From Nakamurella sp. PAMC28650 (GTDB taxonomy: Bacteria; Actinomycetota; Actinomycetes; Mycobacteriales; Nakamurellaceae): a stretch of DNA of 64,000 nt. Numbering within the stretch: position 1 is the stretch's first letter; each line of letters starts with the position of its first letter. The DNA lies in contig NZ_CP060298.1 in the NCBI RefSeq assembly GCF_014303395.1, forward strand, positions 806,001 through 870,000, in the 5' to 3' direction. Below are positions 7,283-17,362 of the stretch, piece after piece. The notes beneath the pieces were generated by a model that saw nothing but the letters and a program-made list of their open reading frames with translations, did not search any database and was not told the DNA's origin. A program made the translations under genes and the position numbers.

Positions 7283-9888
7283 CCATGGCCGGATCGACCT
7301 CGCTCGGTACCTGGATGTCGGACCGATTCGGTGTCGTGCTGCGGACCACCTCCTCCCCCGTCGGACTGACCATCGAGGATCTGGTCGGTGTTGCGGCGCG
7401 CCGAAATCCACGCCGCGCTCATCTACTGGTGTCGACGGTGCTGGGCAAGCACATCCCCGTCGATCCCGAGGTGGTGACGGCAGTCGGCCGCTTGTTGGGT
7501 GAAATGGTCCGCGCGGCAATGGGATTTCCCGGGCAGAAGAGCGAGTGGGCCGAACCCGCGCGGGCGGCGATCCGGGAAGGTCGACCCGGGGCGCTGCTGG
7601 AGATGCTGGACCGCGAGTTGGACGCTCGTGCCCAGACCCCCGTCCTGGTGATCGGGTTCGCCGAGACCGCCACCGGCCTCGGTCATCTGGTCGCCGACCA
7701 ACTGCGGGCCGCCTGCTACCTGCATTCCACCCGACGACCGGTCGCCGGAGTGGAGATCGCAGGTCGATTCGAGGAGGGTCATTCGCACGCGACCAGCCAT
7801 CTCCTGCTTCCCGTGCCGAACACGCTGCTGGACGGGGCGGACCTGCTCGTGCTGGTCGACGACGAACTCTCCACCGGCCGCACCGCGATGGGGACCATCG
7901 AGCAGGCGCACGCCCGTCGGCCCCGGGGCCGATACGTGGTGGCGAGTCTGATCGACCTCCGCGATGCCGATGACGAGGCCGAGATGCGTTCCCTGGCAGA
8001 GCGTCTGGCCTGCCGGATCGACGTGGTGTCGTTGGTCCGTGGCTCGGTCGACCTCCCGGACGACCTGACCGCGACGGTGGCCGCCGAGATGGCCGGGTTG
8101 GACGCCGAACCGACCGGGCCGGTCGGACCCGGTGCGTCGGCCGGTGGGCTCGCCGGGCCCAAGGTGTCGGCGACCGTCGCCCTGGTCGAGATCGATTGGC
8201 CTGTAGATCTTCCCGACGGTGGTCGGCACGGATTTCTCGACGCAGACCGACTGCGATTCGATCGTGCCACAGGAAGGGCCGGAGAGATCCTGACCGAAGC
8301 TGTGGTACGCGCCCTGGAGGGTTCGGCGAGCCGCAAGGTCACGGTGGTGGGTACCGAGGAGTTGATGTATCTACCCCTGCGGCTGGCTCAGCAGTTGAGT
8401 CGTCATCGGCACCTCGAAGTGAGTTTCCAGTCGACCTCGCGCTCGCCGGTCCTGGCCGTGGACGACGCGGGGTATCCGGTCCGCCGTCATTTCCGCTTCG
8501 CCGACTCCGAGGGCGATCCCGACGTGCCGCGGTTCCTCTACAACGTGCACGCGCTGCACACCGATGATCGACCGTCGGATCTGGTGGTGCTGGTGACGGA
8601 TTCGGCCGCCGACTCCGCCGTGCTCCACGGCCCGTCCGGTCCGGTCGCCGCCCTGCGCTCCGCCGGCCTTGACGTGCTGCTGGCGATCATCGGGCCGGTC
8701 GACCCCGGTGCCCTGGCAACCGCCCGCACGGTCCGGCGCGTTCGACCGCCCCGGGGCCTGCCGGAGCCGCTGGTCGGGCCGGGGTTCGGGTCCTACGCTG
8801 CTGACGAGGTCAGGTGGCTGCTCACCGATCTCTCCGATCTGGACCTGGAGGGTGAGGTGGCCGATCGGGAGGCCGCGATCCAGGCCGGCACCGCGCACTA
8901 CGCCGAATCCCTGCCCGTGGAATTCCAGCCCGACCAGAATTATCAGGACCTTTTCGACGTGGTATTGGCCGATTCGGCGGAACGCTTGGCCACGGCCGTG
9001 GGTCTGGTGACGGAACTGGTGCTGGCGGAGCGTGGCCAGGACATCGTGCTTGCATCATTGGCTCGCGCCGGAACCCCGATCGGGATATTGATGCACCGCT
9101 GGGCTCTGTTCCGGCATGATCTGACGGTCCCGCACTATGCTCTGTCGATCGTCCGTGGCCGGGGAATTGATCCGGTGGCTCTGAGATACATTGCCGCACA
9201 TCATGATTCAAGCAAAGTGGTGTTCGTCGACGGATGGACGGGCAAGGGGGCGATCGCCAAAGAGCTGACGTCGGCGCTGGCAGCGGTGCGGCGCGACTAC
9301 GGGCTCGATTTCAACGACGACCTAGCGGTCTTGGCCGATCCTGGTCATTGCGTCCGGACGTTCGGTACTCGTGATGACTTTCTGATTGCCTCTGCGTGTT
9401 TGAATTCGACGGTGTCGGGATTGGTGTCGCGTACCGTTCTCAACGATGCCTATCTGGCGCCCGGACAATTCCACGGTGCGAAATTCTATTCCGAACTCGC
9501 CTCCGGTGACGTATCGAATGTGCTGCTGGACAGGGTCGCTGCAGCGTTTCCAGCGGTCGTGGACCGCGTGTCGATGGAGTTGCCGACGTTGGCGACGTGC
9601 GACCGCGAGCCGACCTTCGCCGGATGGCGCGCGATCGAGGCCATCGCGGCCGAGTACGGGATCGAGTCGGTGAACTTCGTCAAACCCGGTGTCGGAGAGA
9701 CTACCCGGGTGCTGCTGCGCCGGGTCCCCTGGCGAATTCTGGTCAAACAGGAGGGCAATCCGGATCACGAGCATCTGCGCCTGCTGGCCCAGCAGCGGGG
9801 GGTACCGGTCGAGGTTCGTCCTGACCTGCCGTACTCGTGCGTCGGACTGATCCGCCGCATGTCCACATCAGAACCAGGGGAAAGTTGA
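7279..9888 (+). CDS. fused double phosphoribosyltransferase (PRTase-TRSP + StiP-like PRTase-PELOTA)
   Basis: An 869-residue fusion combining enzymes of the Ter nucleoside-metabolite pathway. N-terminal half: a phosphoribosyltransferase with the PRPP loop LLVLVDDELSTGRTA (189-203) and a GFAETATGLGH segment (126-136), followed by a TRSP-type C-terminal domain to about residue 540. C-terminal half: a second phosphoribosyltransferase of the PRTase_1/StiP type (about 550-780, with VVFVDGWTGKGAIAKEL near 647-663) and a PELOTA-like RNA-binding end (about 790-865). The GTG at 7279 overlaps the upstream stop; an ATG at 7285 is an alternative. From memory the two halves are often separate genes in other Ter loci, so the single polypeptide is notable. 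It is followed 6 bp later by the HAD gene. Confidence 0.85.
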   Translation: MTMAGSTSLGTWMSDRFGVVLRTTSSPVGLTIEDLVGVAARRNPRRAHLLVSTVLGKHIPVDPEVVTAVGRLLGEMVRAAMGFPGQKSEWAEPARAAIREGRPGALLEMLDRELDARAQTPVLVIGFAETATGLGHLVADQLRAACYLHSTRRPVAGVEIAGRFEEGHSHATSHLLLPVPNTLLDGADLLVLVDDELSTGRTAMGTIEQAHARRPRGRYVVASLIDLRDADDEAEMRSLAERLACRIDVVSLVRGSVDLPDDLTATVAAEMAGLDAEPTGPVGPGASAGGLAGPKVSATVALVEIDWPVDLPDGGRHGFLDADRLRFDRATGRAGEILTEAVVRALEGSASRKVTVVGTEELMYLPLRLAQQLSRHRHLEVSFQSTSRSPVLAVDDAGYPVRRHFRFADSEGDPDVPRFLYNVHALHTDDRPSDLVVLVTDSAADSAVLHGPSGPVAALRSAGLDVLLAIIGPVDPGALATARTVRRVRPPRGLPEPLVGPGFGSYAADEVRWLLTDLSDLDLEGEVADREAAIQAGTAHYAESLPVEFQPDQNYQDLFDVVLADSAERLATAVGLVTELVLAERGQDIVLASLARAGTPIGILMHRWALFRHDLTVPHYALSIVRGRGIDPVALRYIAAHHDSSKVVFVDGWTGKGAIAKELTSALAAVRRDYGLDFNDDLAVLADPGHCVRTFGTRDDFLIASACLNSTVSGLVSRTVLNDAYLAPGQFHGAKFYSELASGDVSNVLLDRVAAAFPAVVDRVSMELPTLATCDREPTFAGWRAIEAIAAEYGIESVNFVKPGVGETTRVLLRRVPWRILVKQEGNPDHEHLRLLAQQRGVPVEVRPDLPYSCVGLIRRMSTSEPGES

Positions 9889-9894
9889 ACACCG

Positions 9895-10743
9895 ATGAGA
9901 CCTGATCAGGCCGAATCATCGAGCGGGGCGCCGACGATGATCGCCAGTGACCTGGATCGAACGCTCATCTACTCCCCCGGCGCACTGCAGCTATCGGCGG
10001 AGGACGACGATCCACCCCACCTGATCTCGGTCGAGATCCTGGATGGGCGTCCGAACTCGTTCATGACGATGGCGGCCGCCCGCCGTCTGGCCGAGTTGTC
10101 ACGGGTGGGCACGTTCGTGCCGACCACCACCCGGACGATGGCTCAGTACCATCGCGTCCGATTCCCAGGCGTGTCGCCGATGTACGCGATCACCAGCAAT
10201 GGCGGGAACATCCTTGTCGACGGGCAACCGGATGAGAACTGGCATCGATCCACCGCGTCTGCGATCGCCGCATGCGGCGCCACCCTCGCGGAGGTCAAAC
10301 AGGAGTTACGCGTCCGAAGTCAGGACGACTGGGCCATCAAGCGACGGGTCGGTGACGATCTGTTCTGCTACATCGTGGTCGATCTGCAGTACCTACCCGA
10401 TGACTTCATCGAGTCGTGGACGGCATGGTGCGCCGAACGCGACTGGCGTGTGTCGGTCCAGGGACGCAAGATCTATGCGATCCCGCTTCCCCTGTCGAAG
10501 GAAAGGGCGATGACCGCCGTGGCTCGCCGCCTCGGCGCCCACCGGGTGGTGGCCGCCGGAGACGGGGCGCTCGATGCCGGGTTCCTCTCCGCTGCCGACG
10601 CCGGCATCCGTCCACCTCATGGCGAGTTGGCGGCGGTCAACTGGCAGCATCCGACCGTTCGGGTCGCCGAACGCGTCGGCGTCCTGGCCGCGGACGACAT
10701 CACCGATTGGTTGGCCGACCAGCTTGGGTTGGGTTCGGACTGA
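9895..10743 (+). CDS. HAD-superfamily hydrolase of the Ter module
   Basis: HAD phosphatase of the Cof/sucrose-phosphatase-like branch, probably removing a phosphate from the pathway product. Motif I is SDLDRTLIY with nucleophile D19 and general acid D21; motif II T is in the FVPTTTRT segment; a conserved Lys lies in the LSKERAM segment; motif III is the Gly-Asp-Gly-Ala-Leu-Asp segment near 222-227. The 282-residue length is normal. A GGGGAAAG stands about 10 nt before the ATG at 9895; an internal ATG at 9937 is just ahead of motif I and cannot be excluded. It ends the three-gene rightward operon and converges on parB. Confidence 0.87.
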   Translation: MRPDQAESSSGAPTMIASDLDRTLIYSPGALQLSAEDDDPPHLISVEILDGRPNSFMTMAAARRLAELSRVGTFVPTTTRTMAQYHRVRFPGVSPMYAITSNGGNILVDGQPDENWHRSTASAIAACGATLAEVKQELRVRSQDDWAIKRRVGDDLFCYIVVDLQYLPDDFIESWTAWCAERDWRVSVQGRKIYAIPLPLSKERAMTAVARRLGAHRVVAAGDGALDAGFLSAADAGIRPPHGELAAVNWQHPTVRVAERVGVLAADDITDWLADQLGLGSD

Positions 10744-10922
10744 ACCGTCGCGAGATGTGAAGCAGCAGAGACGTTCTCGGCATTCTCGATGACATGTACC
10801 GCTGAGCTGAGCTGTCCAACGTCACCGTGACGTTACGGGCCTTGGTCCGCCCCAGGACGATGGAAGGTGCGGTTTCGCAAATCTTCGTTTCTGTCGCCGC
10901 TGAGCGGCGGGACACCCGGGTG

Positions 10923-11957
10923 CTAGGCCCGGTCAGCTCCGCCGTTCCGCCGCTTGTCCAAGGCGTCCGGTGCCATGATGGCAATGATTCGCTCGAGGTC
11001 GTCAACCGTGGCAAATTCCACGATGACGCGTCCCTTCTGGCGCCCCAGCTCGACTTTGACCCTGGTGTCGAACGTGTCCGAGAGAGCGTTCGCCAACTTG
11101 GCCAGTCCCGGCATGACGAGCTTCTTGGGCGTGGCCCGCTTCGGCTTGGCCGTCCGACCGGCCATCAGCACCACTGCCTCTTCGGTACCGCGGACGGAGA
11201 GACCTTCGGCCACCACCCGGGTGGCCAGCTCCTCCTGATCGTCGGGATCGTCCAACGAGAGCAGAGCGCGGGCATGGCCGGCCGACAGCACACCGGCTGC
11301 CACGCGCCGTTGTACCGGGACCGGCAGCTTCAAGAGGCGAATCGTATTGGAGATGACCGGTCGGCTGCGACCGATCTTCGACGCCAACTCCTCCTGGGTC
11401 ACGTCGAACTCCTGCAGGAGCTGCTGGTAGGCAGCAGCCTCCTCGAGCGGATTGAGGTTTGCGCGGTGGATGTTCTCCAGCAGCGCGTCCCGCAGTAGCT
11501 CGGCATCCTCGGTCTTGCGAATGATCGCCGGGATCGTCTTCAGGCCGATGCGCTGGGCGGCTCGCCAACGGCGCTCCCCCATGACGAGTTCGTAGCCGCT
11601 CGCCACCTGCCGCACCACGATCGGCTGCAGGAGTCCGAATTCACGGAGCGAATGTTCCAGCTCGTTCAACGCATCCTCGTCGAACACCGTCCTCGGGTTG
11701 CGGGGATTGGGTTTGATGGCGCCGATCGGCACCTCTTCGTACCGGGGTGCGTCAGGAGACAATTCCGCCTTCCGGTCGTCGGGTGCCGACGGGCCATCGT
11801 CGCCGACGGCCCTGCCTGTCGCGGCGGCGTCGGGATCGGGTTCATCGGGGCGCTTCGCGGCACCACCCATGAAGACGTCGGACACGACGGTGGTCTGCGG
11901 TCCGGTCGGAATGAGTGCGGCCAGGCCGCGGCCGAGGCCACCTTTGGGCTTGGTCAT
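10923..11957 (-). CDS. parB: chromosome-partitioning protein ParB
   Basis: CTP-dependent clamp that binds parS and spreads on DNA for chromosome segregation. The 344-residue product begins [17 protein letters not shown], the conserved N-terminal peptide that stimulates ParA. It contains the CTP-binding box GERRWRA (127-133), ENIHR (161-165; the second box is more often ENxQR), and the DNA-binding helix-turn-helix with [23 protein letters not shown] (188-210). The ATG at 11957 overlaps the parA stop as ATGA, indicating translational coupling. The frame is open further upstream but only as antisense shadow over parA. Four exact parS sites are present nearby. Confidence 0.97.
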   Translation of the reverse strand: MTKPKGGLGRGLAALIPTGPQTTVVSDVFMGGAAKRPDEPDPDAAATGRAVGDDGPSAPDDRKAELSPDAPRYEEVPIGAIKPNPRNPRTVFDEDALNELEHSLREFGLLQPIVVRQVASGYELVMGERRWRAAQRIGLKTIPAIIRKTEDAELLRDALLENIHRANLNPLEEAAAYQQLLQEFDVTQEELASKIGRSRPVISNTIRLLKLPVPVQRRVAAGVLSAGHARALLSLDDPDDQEELATRVVAEGLSVRGTEEAVVLMAGRTAKPKRATPKKLVMPGLAKLANALSDTFDTRVKVELGRQKGRVIVEFATVDDLERIIAIMAPDALDKRRNGGADRA

Positions 11958-12853
11958 GAAGGCTCCTTTGCGCCGCGTGCGGCGATCTCCCGTGCGGCAT
12001 CCAGATAGCTCATCGCCCCGCGCGAGCCGGGGTCGTACGTCATCACCGACTGACTGAAGCCGGGTGCCTCGGAGATCTTGACCGAGCGCGGTATCACCGA
12101 GGCCAGGACCTTGGGGCCGAAGTGATTGCGGACCTCGTTGGCGACCTGATCCGCGAGCTTCGTCCGGCCGTCGTACATGGTGAGCAGGATCGTGGACACG
12201 TCGAGGGTCGGGTTCAGGTGTTGCTTGACCAGATCGATGTTGCGGAGCAGTTGCCCTAGACCCTCGAGCGCGTAGTACTCGCACTGGATCGGGATCAGCA
12301 CCTCACGGGTGGCGACCATCGCGTTCACGGTCAACAAGCCGAGCGACGGTGGGCAGTCGATGAAGACGTAGTCGAACTCGGCCTCGACGCCGTCGATCGC
12401 CTTCTTCAGACGGGACTCGCGCTCGTCCATCGAGACCAGTTCGATCTCTGCGCCGGCAAGATCGATGGTGGCGGGGATGCACCCCAGACGAGGGGCATCC
12501 GGACAGGTCTGAATGGCCTCCGCAGCGGTGTACTCCCCGATCAGAACCTCGTAGATCGAGGGTGTTCCGGTCGTCCGTTCCACCCCCAGGGCGGTACTTG
12601 CGTTGCCTTGGGGGTCGAGATCGATGACCAGCACATGAAGACCGGCCAACGCCAGCGCCACTGCGATGTTGACGGTGGTGGTGGTCTTGCCGACTCCACC
12701 CTTCTGGTTGGCCACACTGAACACCCGGCGTTTGCGCGGCCTCGGCATGGTCAGTTCGCCGCTGCGAACCTTCACGGCCTGACGCGCTGCCCGCGCAATG
12801 GGCGTGTCGTCGATCTCCTCTGTTTCACGTGAAACATCGGTCTCGAAACCCAC
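11954..12853 (-). CDS. parA: chromosome-partitioning ATPase ParA
   Basis: Deviant-Walker ParA ATPase that forms the nucleoid gradient used to move ParB-parS complexes. The P-loop KGGVGKTTT (about 51-59), LDPQGNAS and DCPPSLG are all visible. The GTG at 12853 is chosen because AGGAGG sits 4 nt upstream; an in-frame ATG at 12913 has no good ribosome binding site, and the internal ATG at 12748 would drop the [12 protein letters not shown] segment that actinobacterial ParA proteins keep. Residues Val-Ser-Arg-Glu-Thr near the start are the translation of an embedded parS site. Forms a two-gene operon with parB. Confidence 0.95.
   Translation of the reverse strand: MGFETDVSRETEEIDDTPIARAARQAVKVRSGELTMPRPRKRRVFSVANQKGGVGKTTTTVNIAVALALAGLHVLVIDLDPQGNASTALGVERTTGTPSIYEVLIGEYTAAEAIQTCPDAPRLGCIPATIDLAGAEIELVSMDERESRLKKAIDGVEAEFDYVFIDCPPSLGLLTVNAMVATREVLIPIQCEYYALEGLGQLLRNIDLVKQHLNPTLDVSTILLTMYDGRTKLADQVANEVRNHFGPKVLASVIPRSVKISEAPGFSQSVMTYDPGSRGAMSYLDAAREIAARGAKEPS
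12821..12836. promoter_or_regulatory. parS site 1, inside the 5' end of parA
   Basis: Perfect 16-bp palindrome TGTTTCACGTGAAACA, the canonical bacterial parS. It lies in codons 6-12 of parA and encodes Val-Ser-Arg-Glu-Thr, a feature shared with mycobacterial ParA. Confidence 0.97.
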
Positions 12854-13062
12854 TCGACCTCCTGGTGTGAGGGCCGCCGCGCGTCGGGATACCGACGGAA
12901 GCTCGCGACCCATCTCGTGGATCTTGCCCGTGAAGACACTACGCGAGATGAGTATGGCCTACCCGTGGTCAGGACCGGGGCGCCCATCCACATGGGCGAA
13001 CCTGTCCCGTGCAGCATGGAGGTGCGCGGTTGAAGAACGTCTGAGCCGGTCGGGTCTTGGCG

Positions 13063-13144
13063 GCTCAAGTCCTGCGGGGCTCAGGTCCTCCGGTGCTCAG
13101 GTCCTGCGGGGCTCAGGTCCTTCCGGGGGTCAAGTCCTGCAGGG
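13063..13144. repeat. five imperfect 16-17 bp tandem repeats
   Basis: Units beginning GCTCAGGTCCTGCGGG (or with AAGTCCT, GTCCTCC and GTCCTTC variants) start at 13063, 13079, 13095, 13111 and 13128. They lie in the gene-poor region downstream of the first parS site. No function is evident. Confidence 0.75.
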
Positions 13145-14340
13145 CGGCAGACCTGAGGCATGCGGCCCGGGCGGGTGTCGATCGCGGCAACCCCCGGTGG
13201 GGACTCAGGGATCCCTTGTCGGAACTCTTCGGGCTCCCTACTCGCGCCGAGGAACCAGGCGGGCTGCCGGATCCCGTCGTGCGGTGCTACCAGCGCGCCA
13301 CCGAGACGTCCGGGGTCACTGCTACCCGTGGCGCCCTGCCGGGCGCTTAGTTCCTGATTCGAAGTGCTCCGCTGCTGTAGGTCCAAGCGTGCTGCGGCCC
13401 CCACTGCTGCTCTCACGGTCCGTGCGGGGCCACTCGTTCCGGAAGTGGAAGCTCTACATTGCCCTCGATCGCGCGACTGACGGTGCTCGTTGCGCGGGGC
13501 GTCGCCTACACGCAGACGGGCGGGTGAACCCAGTAGGTCGGTGGGTGGGCCCGCACCCAGGCACGGGTGGCTGTCATCACGCCGTCCCCTGCTCATCGCA
13601 GCAGCCCAGTCAATGCTCTCGTTGTCCGCGGGGACCAGCCGACGGAGTCCTGTAACGGCGCCCCCGCCGGTGGTTGGGGAAGGTCGGATCGTTGTCGGTG
13701 TCCGTTCAGGTCCTGAGGTCGGTCGAAGCCTCGCCATCGCCCGGCCATTGGCGTGGCTACCCGCGCGGTTCGGAGCCCATGGCGAGTCTCGATGGCGGTG
13801 TCTGGCCCGGCACATGGGTAGACATCGTTCTTGGCAACGGCCTGGGCCGCCGGCTCGTCCGGCAGTGTCGGCTTGAACGCGGAATCCCAACCGTCATCAC
13901 CCAGGATCGGGATCACCACTGGCCCGCGCAGAGCCACTCCGTGACTCTGCCTGAGCAGACCAACCCGCCGGCCCCTGGGCCAGTGATCGCGGTTTTCGCC
14001 GGCAAGACGGTCTTCGTGCCCGCGGCCGGACTGGACCACGATTGCGGTGCCCGCCCTTCCGCGAAGTGCCCCACTCATTGGGTCTACTAGTGGACCACCA
14101 CTTCCGTCATCTCCCGCGAGAGGTTTTCCTACTTGCAGGTCCTCCCCGGTCTACGCCCGAAGGGGTGTTGCGTCATCCCGTCGGGGCCCGGGTGGGTTCA
14201 TTTGGGAGGTCGACCCAGGAAGGACCTTGTCGCTCCGGGACCACTCAGAGCTCGCCGGATCCCGCCGCCGGCGACGGCTCGATCCAGATCGTCTCGTTGA
14301 GTTCCGTCCGCACGGGGCCTCTCACCGGCAGGATGGGCCA

Positions 14341-14356
14341 TGTTTCACGTGAAACA
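14341..14356. promoter_or_regulatory. parS site 2
   Basis: Exact TGTTTCACGTGAAACA palindrome in non-coding DNA between parA and rsmG. Confidence 0.97.
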
Positions 14357-14731
14357 TGGCCCTCCGGCACGAGCGGATCCTGATCGACCATCGCACGGCC
14401 TGACGTGGTCTTCGCGTCCCCGACCAACAACTTCGATGGTGACGATATGCAAGCTTTGGAGCGGACGTGATCCGCTGGCCGGGTCCATTTCGACGTCCGA
14501 CGCTGCTCGAGGCTGAGTCGCAATGCGGTGCCCGCCGCCAACCGTGCGGCGCATCGTGGGAGGTGCACCCTGTGACCCGAGCGGGTTCGGGTCCTGGTCG
14601 CCAGGGTTGGGGCTGCTGGTCGCGTGCTCGGACACGGACCGTTCCAGTTTCCTGGTCAGTTGCATACGACCTACGGTCGGGTGGGGCCAGGTTCATGTAC
14701 ATCAGCACTTACCCTTGGCCGCCGGTACCCA

Positions 14732-14747
14732 TGTTTCACGTGAAACA
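14732..14747. promoter_or_regulatory. parS site 3
   Basis: Exact TGTTTCACGTGAAACA palindrome, 391 bp from site 2. Confidence 0.97.
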
Positions 14748-15085
14748 TCGGCGGGGGCGTCACCTCAGATCGCACAGTTTGTGGGTGCGCTCCGAGCACG
14801 GGCCCGGCTCCGCCGCCTGCGAGACACAGGACCCGCGCCTCGGCGTAGGTACGGCAAGATGGAGTCCGCCATCGGTGTGCGGAACCGCCAGGGAGGCTTC
14901 ACCACGAACCCCGCTCAGGCGCCGTGGTCACGGGTGGTCAAGATCCAGGTTCACCCCCTGGCTGCAGCGAGCAGGTGCACTTGTTCTGTTCAAACAGGAT
15001 GTCGACACCGGATGGTCCGCCGCCTAAGTCCCGGCAGGCCATCGATGCGCAGAACCAGATCAGTAGACGTGCTGCCCGAACCCGA

Positions 15086-15101
15086 TGTTTCACGTGAAAC
15101 A
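15086..15101. promoter_or_regulatory. parS site 4
   Basis: Exact TGTTTCACGTGAAACA palindrome, 354 bp from site 3. No further exact copy was seen elsewhere in the window. Confidence 0.97.
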
Positions 15102-16391
15102 GCTCGGAAGGGAGATCCTCCATCTCCGAGCTACTGCCCGTGAGTCTGACCAAGAGCCGCGCCGAGTGCCGGTCGGCTGGTCCCCCAGGCCTGCCATCAT
15201 CCACCATTGACAAGCTTCATCAATCGCTGCACTCGGCGCGCGCCGACTCGATTCTGGTTGGCCAACGGGCACCGCTTTGCGCAGCGCGTCTGAACCACGA
15301 ACACCCGTCCCGGGCCACCGTCGACGATCTCGTGGGGCGTCGTGGGTCCTCCAGCGGAGACCACTCTTACCTCGCTGATCGGACCAAACGAAAGCCGAAC
15401 GAAAGCCTCGGACAACCCAGGGCAGGACCTGACCCGTGGCCGATCGGGCAGTCCGCGTCGATACTGCTGTGCACATGATGGTGGCCGACCACGCCCGCTC
15501 CGCCGCCGACTGAATCTGGCCCCGCAACGTCCGTCGATCCCGCCCGACCGATGGCGAGCGGGCCAGATGATTCACGGACAATGGACACACGTGACACACG
15601 TGGGCGGCGATCCACCACCGATACGATTCAATCCACACAATGCCGGGGTACCGGTTGATGGTGAAATCACACCCCTCCCCCGCACAGACCCATCAGTCGG
15701 CTTTGCCAGGAAATCACCTTGGCCGGGAAATCACCGTGCCCATTCACCACCCGCGAATTTCGACGAACTCACCGTCAGCCCCAGGACACTTCCGCGGCTC
15801 ACCGCATCATCGGCCGAATCCCACATCAGACCGAACCCACGTCAGAGAACCGCGTCCGGACGCATCTTCCGACCTGGCGGCTACACATCAGAGAAATCGC
15901 CACGTTCACCCGCCGCCGAACATCGGCGGAATCGGGTACTGGCCGATGAATAGTTCGACGTGGCGCGAACTGGCCCACACGACTGCGGGGGAGTGCCCCC
16001 ACGCCGCACCGACCGCTCCGAGGCGATTCACATCGTCCATGTAGCGATGTGCGCACCAGTGGACGTTCGTCGCGATCGTCTTCCCCAACCATCCATGGAG
16101 GGACAACGAGTACCATCGGCGAACCGCGGATGGAAACGTCACGGTGACAATTCGAGGCCCGGCCTCATCCTCGCTCAGCAGGCACCTCCCAGCCGTCCTC
16201 CAGGACCGCACTCGGGCACGATCAGCGCCAGGCGGATCTCATGGCGCGCCGGCCCATCCGCGCCTTGACTGCACTTGGGAATTTACAGGCGGAGGATGCT
16301 GAATGCAGATCGCAAATACCAACGAGCTAATGGCCCCACTCCGACCATGGTGACAATCGCACGATCACCCGACGGATCAGCGGCGACCGGA

Positions 16392-17192
16392 TCAGCGACG
16401 ACCAGGGGGCCGATCAGCTCGTCCTCGAGTCCTACCTACATTCGTATCCGCCCCGGATTTCGCGACCGCGATCCGACGGCCGCGAATCACGACGGTGGCC
16501 GGATCGACGAACTCACCACCGACCGTCACCACCTCCAGGTCTACGACTCCGGAATTCGCCACTGCCACACCATCACGGAGGATCTCGTCCGGTGCGCTGG
16601 AACCCTTGAGGCCCAACAGTTCTCCACCAATCCGAAGCAGAGGCGCCGACCATGCCGCCAATTTCTCCAATGGCGCCACCGCCCGTGAGGTAACTACATC
16701 AGCATCACCGCACTCGCCGATGACCTGCTCGGCCCGACCTCGAACCACACGACAATTCGTCAGGCCCAGGTCCGACACCACCTGCTGAAGAAATACAATT
16801 CGCCGCTCCAGCGGCTCGACGAGAACAAACTCGCAATCTGCGCGAGCAATGGCAAGGGGGATACCCGGCAAACCGGCCCCGGAGCCGATATCGAGCACCC
16901 GACAGCCTGATGTCAGCAAAGTCCCTACGACCGCCGAATTGAGAACGTGGCGACTCCACAGGCGACCCGTCTCACGCGGGCCGATCAGGCCGCGCACAAC
17001 CCCGTCGACGGCCAGGCTCGCCACATACCGGCGAGCGAGTCCCACTCGATCTGCGAATACCGACTGCGCCGACACCGGTTCGATCTCGACCCCGGCCGGA
17101 TCCAAGCCGGGCTCCGCACGGTCATCACGCGCGACACCGCTCCGCGTGCTGCTATTCGGCCCAGATGCCGGGCCGACATCACCATCGGTCAT
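16392..17192 (-). CDS. rsmG: 16S rRNA (guanine-527-N7) methyltransferase RsmG
   Basis: SAM-dependent methyltransferase that modifies G527 of 16S rRNA; its loss gives low-level streptomycin resistance in many bacteria. The SAM-binding VLDIGSGAGLPGIPLAIAR and acidic-loop FVLVEPLERR are clear, as is the upstream RLWSRHVLNSAVV segment. The ATG at 17192 has GGAG 8 nt upstream; a GTG at 17201 is also possible. The first 45 residues or so and the last 20 (Arg/Gly-rich) are outside the conserved domain. It follows jag in the conserved leftward origin set, but the downstream parAB pair is about 3.5 kb away rather than adjacent. Confidence 0.95.
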   Translation of the reverse strand: MTDGDVGPASGPNSSTRSGVARDDRAEPGLDPAGVEIEPVSAQSVFADRVGLARRYVASLAVDGVVRGLIGPRETGRLWSRHVLNSAVVGTLLTSGCRVLDIGSGAGLPGIPLAIARADCEFVLVEPLERRIVFLQQVVSDLGLTNCRVVRGRAEQVIGECGDADVVTSRAVAPLEKLAAWSAPLLRIGGELLGLKGSSAPDEILRDGVAVANSGVVDLEVVTVGGEFVDPATVVIRGRRIAVAKSGADTNVGRTRGRADRPPGRR

Positions 17193-17362
17193 TCGGGCCA
17201 CTCCATTCCACCGTCAGGTCTGGGCGTCACACGGCCGACCGGAAGCAATTCACCTGCCGGGTCACCACTTCCACCACGAAGCTCTGGCCCGACGAACATT
17301 GCCGACGACAGGGGCCCCACCCGTCGAACGCCCGGCGCAGGCACACCGATCGCCGTGCCCCG

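Larger units (their letters stand above)
12854..16391. other. long region without convincing genes, carrying three parS sites
   Basis: About 3.5 kb between parA and rsmG has many open frames on both strands but none with a recognisable domain, a credible start with ribosome binding site, or consistent codon use; several short frames are just parS read as MFHVKH or VSRET. It contains parS copies at 14341, 14732 and 15086 and a short tandem repeat at 13063-13144. The part from about 15500 to 16390 is visibly richer in A and C on the given strand. It is probably a centromere-like segment loaded by ParB; decayed genes cannot be excluded. Confidence 0.65.

Noticed and set aside
13081-15638. Many open frames of 90-270 codons on both strands between parA and rsmG
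   Set aside because: They overlap each other in several frames, lack ribosome binding sites and recognisable motifs, and some begin or end with MFHVKH or VSRET, which is simply parS translated.
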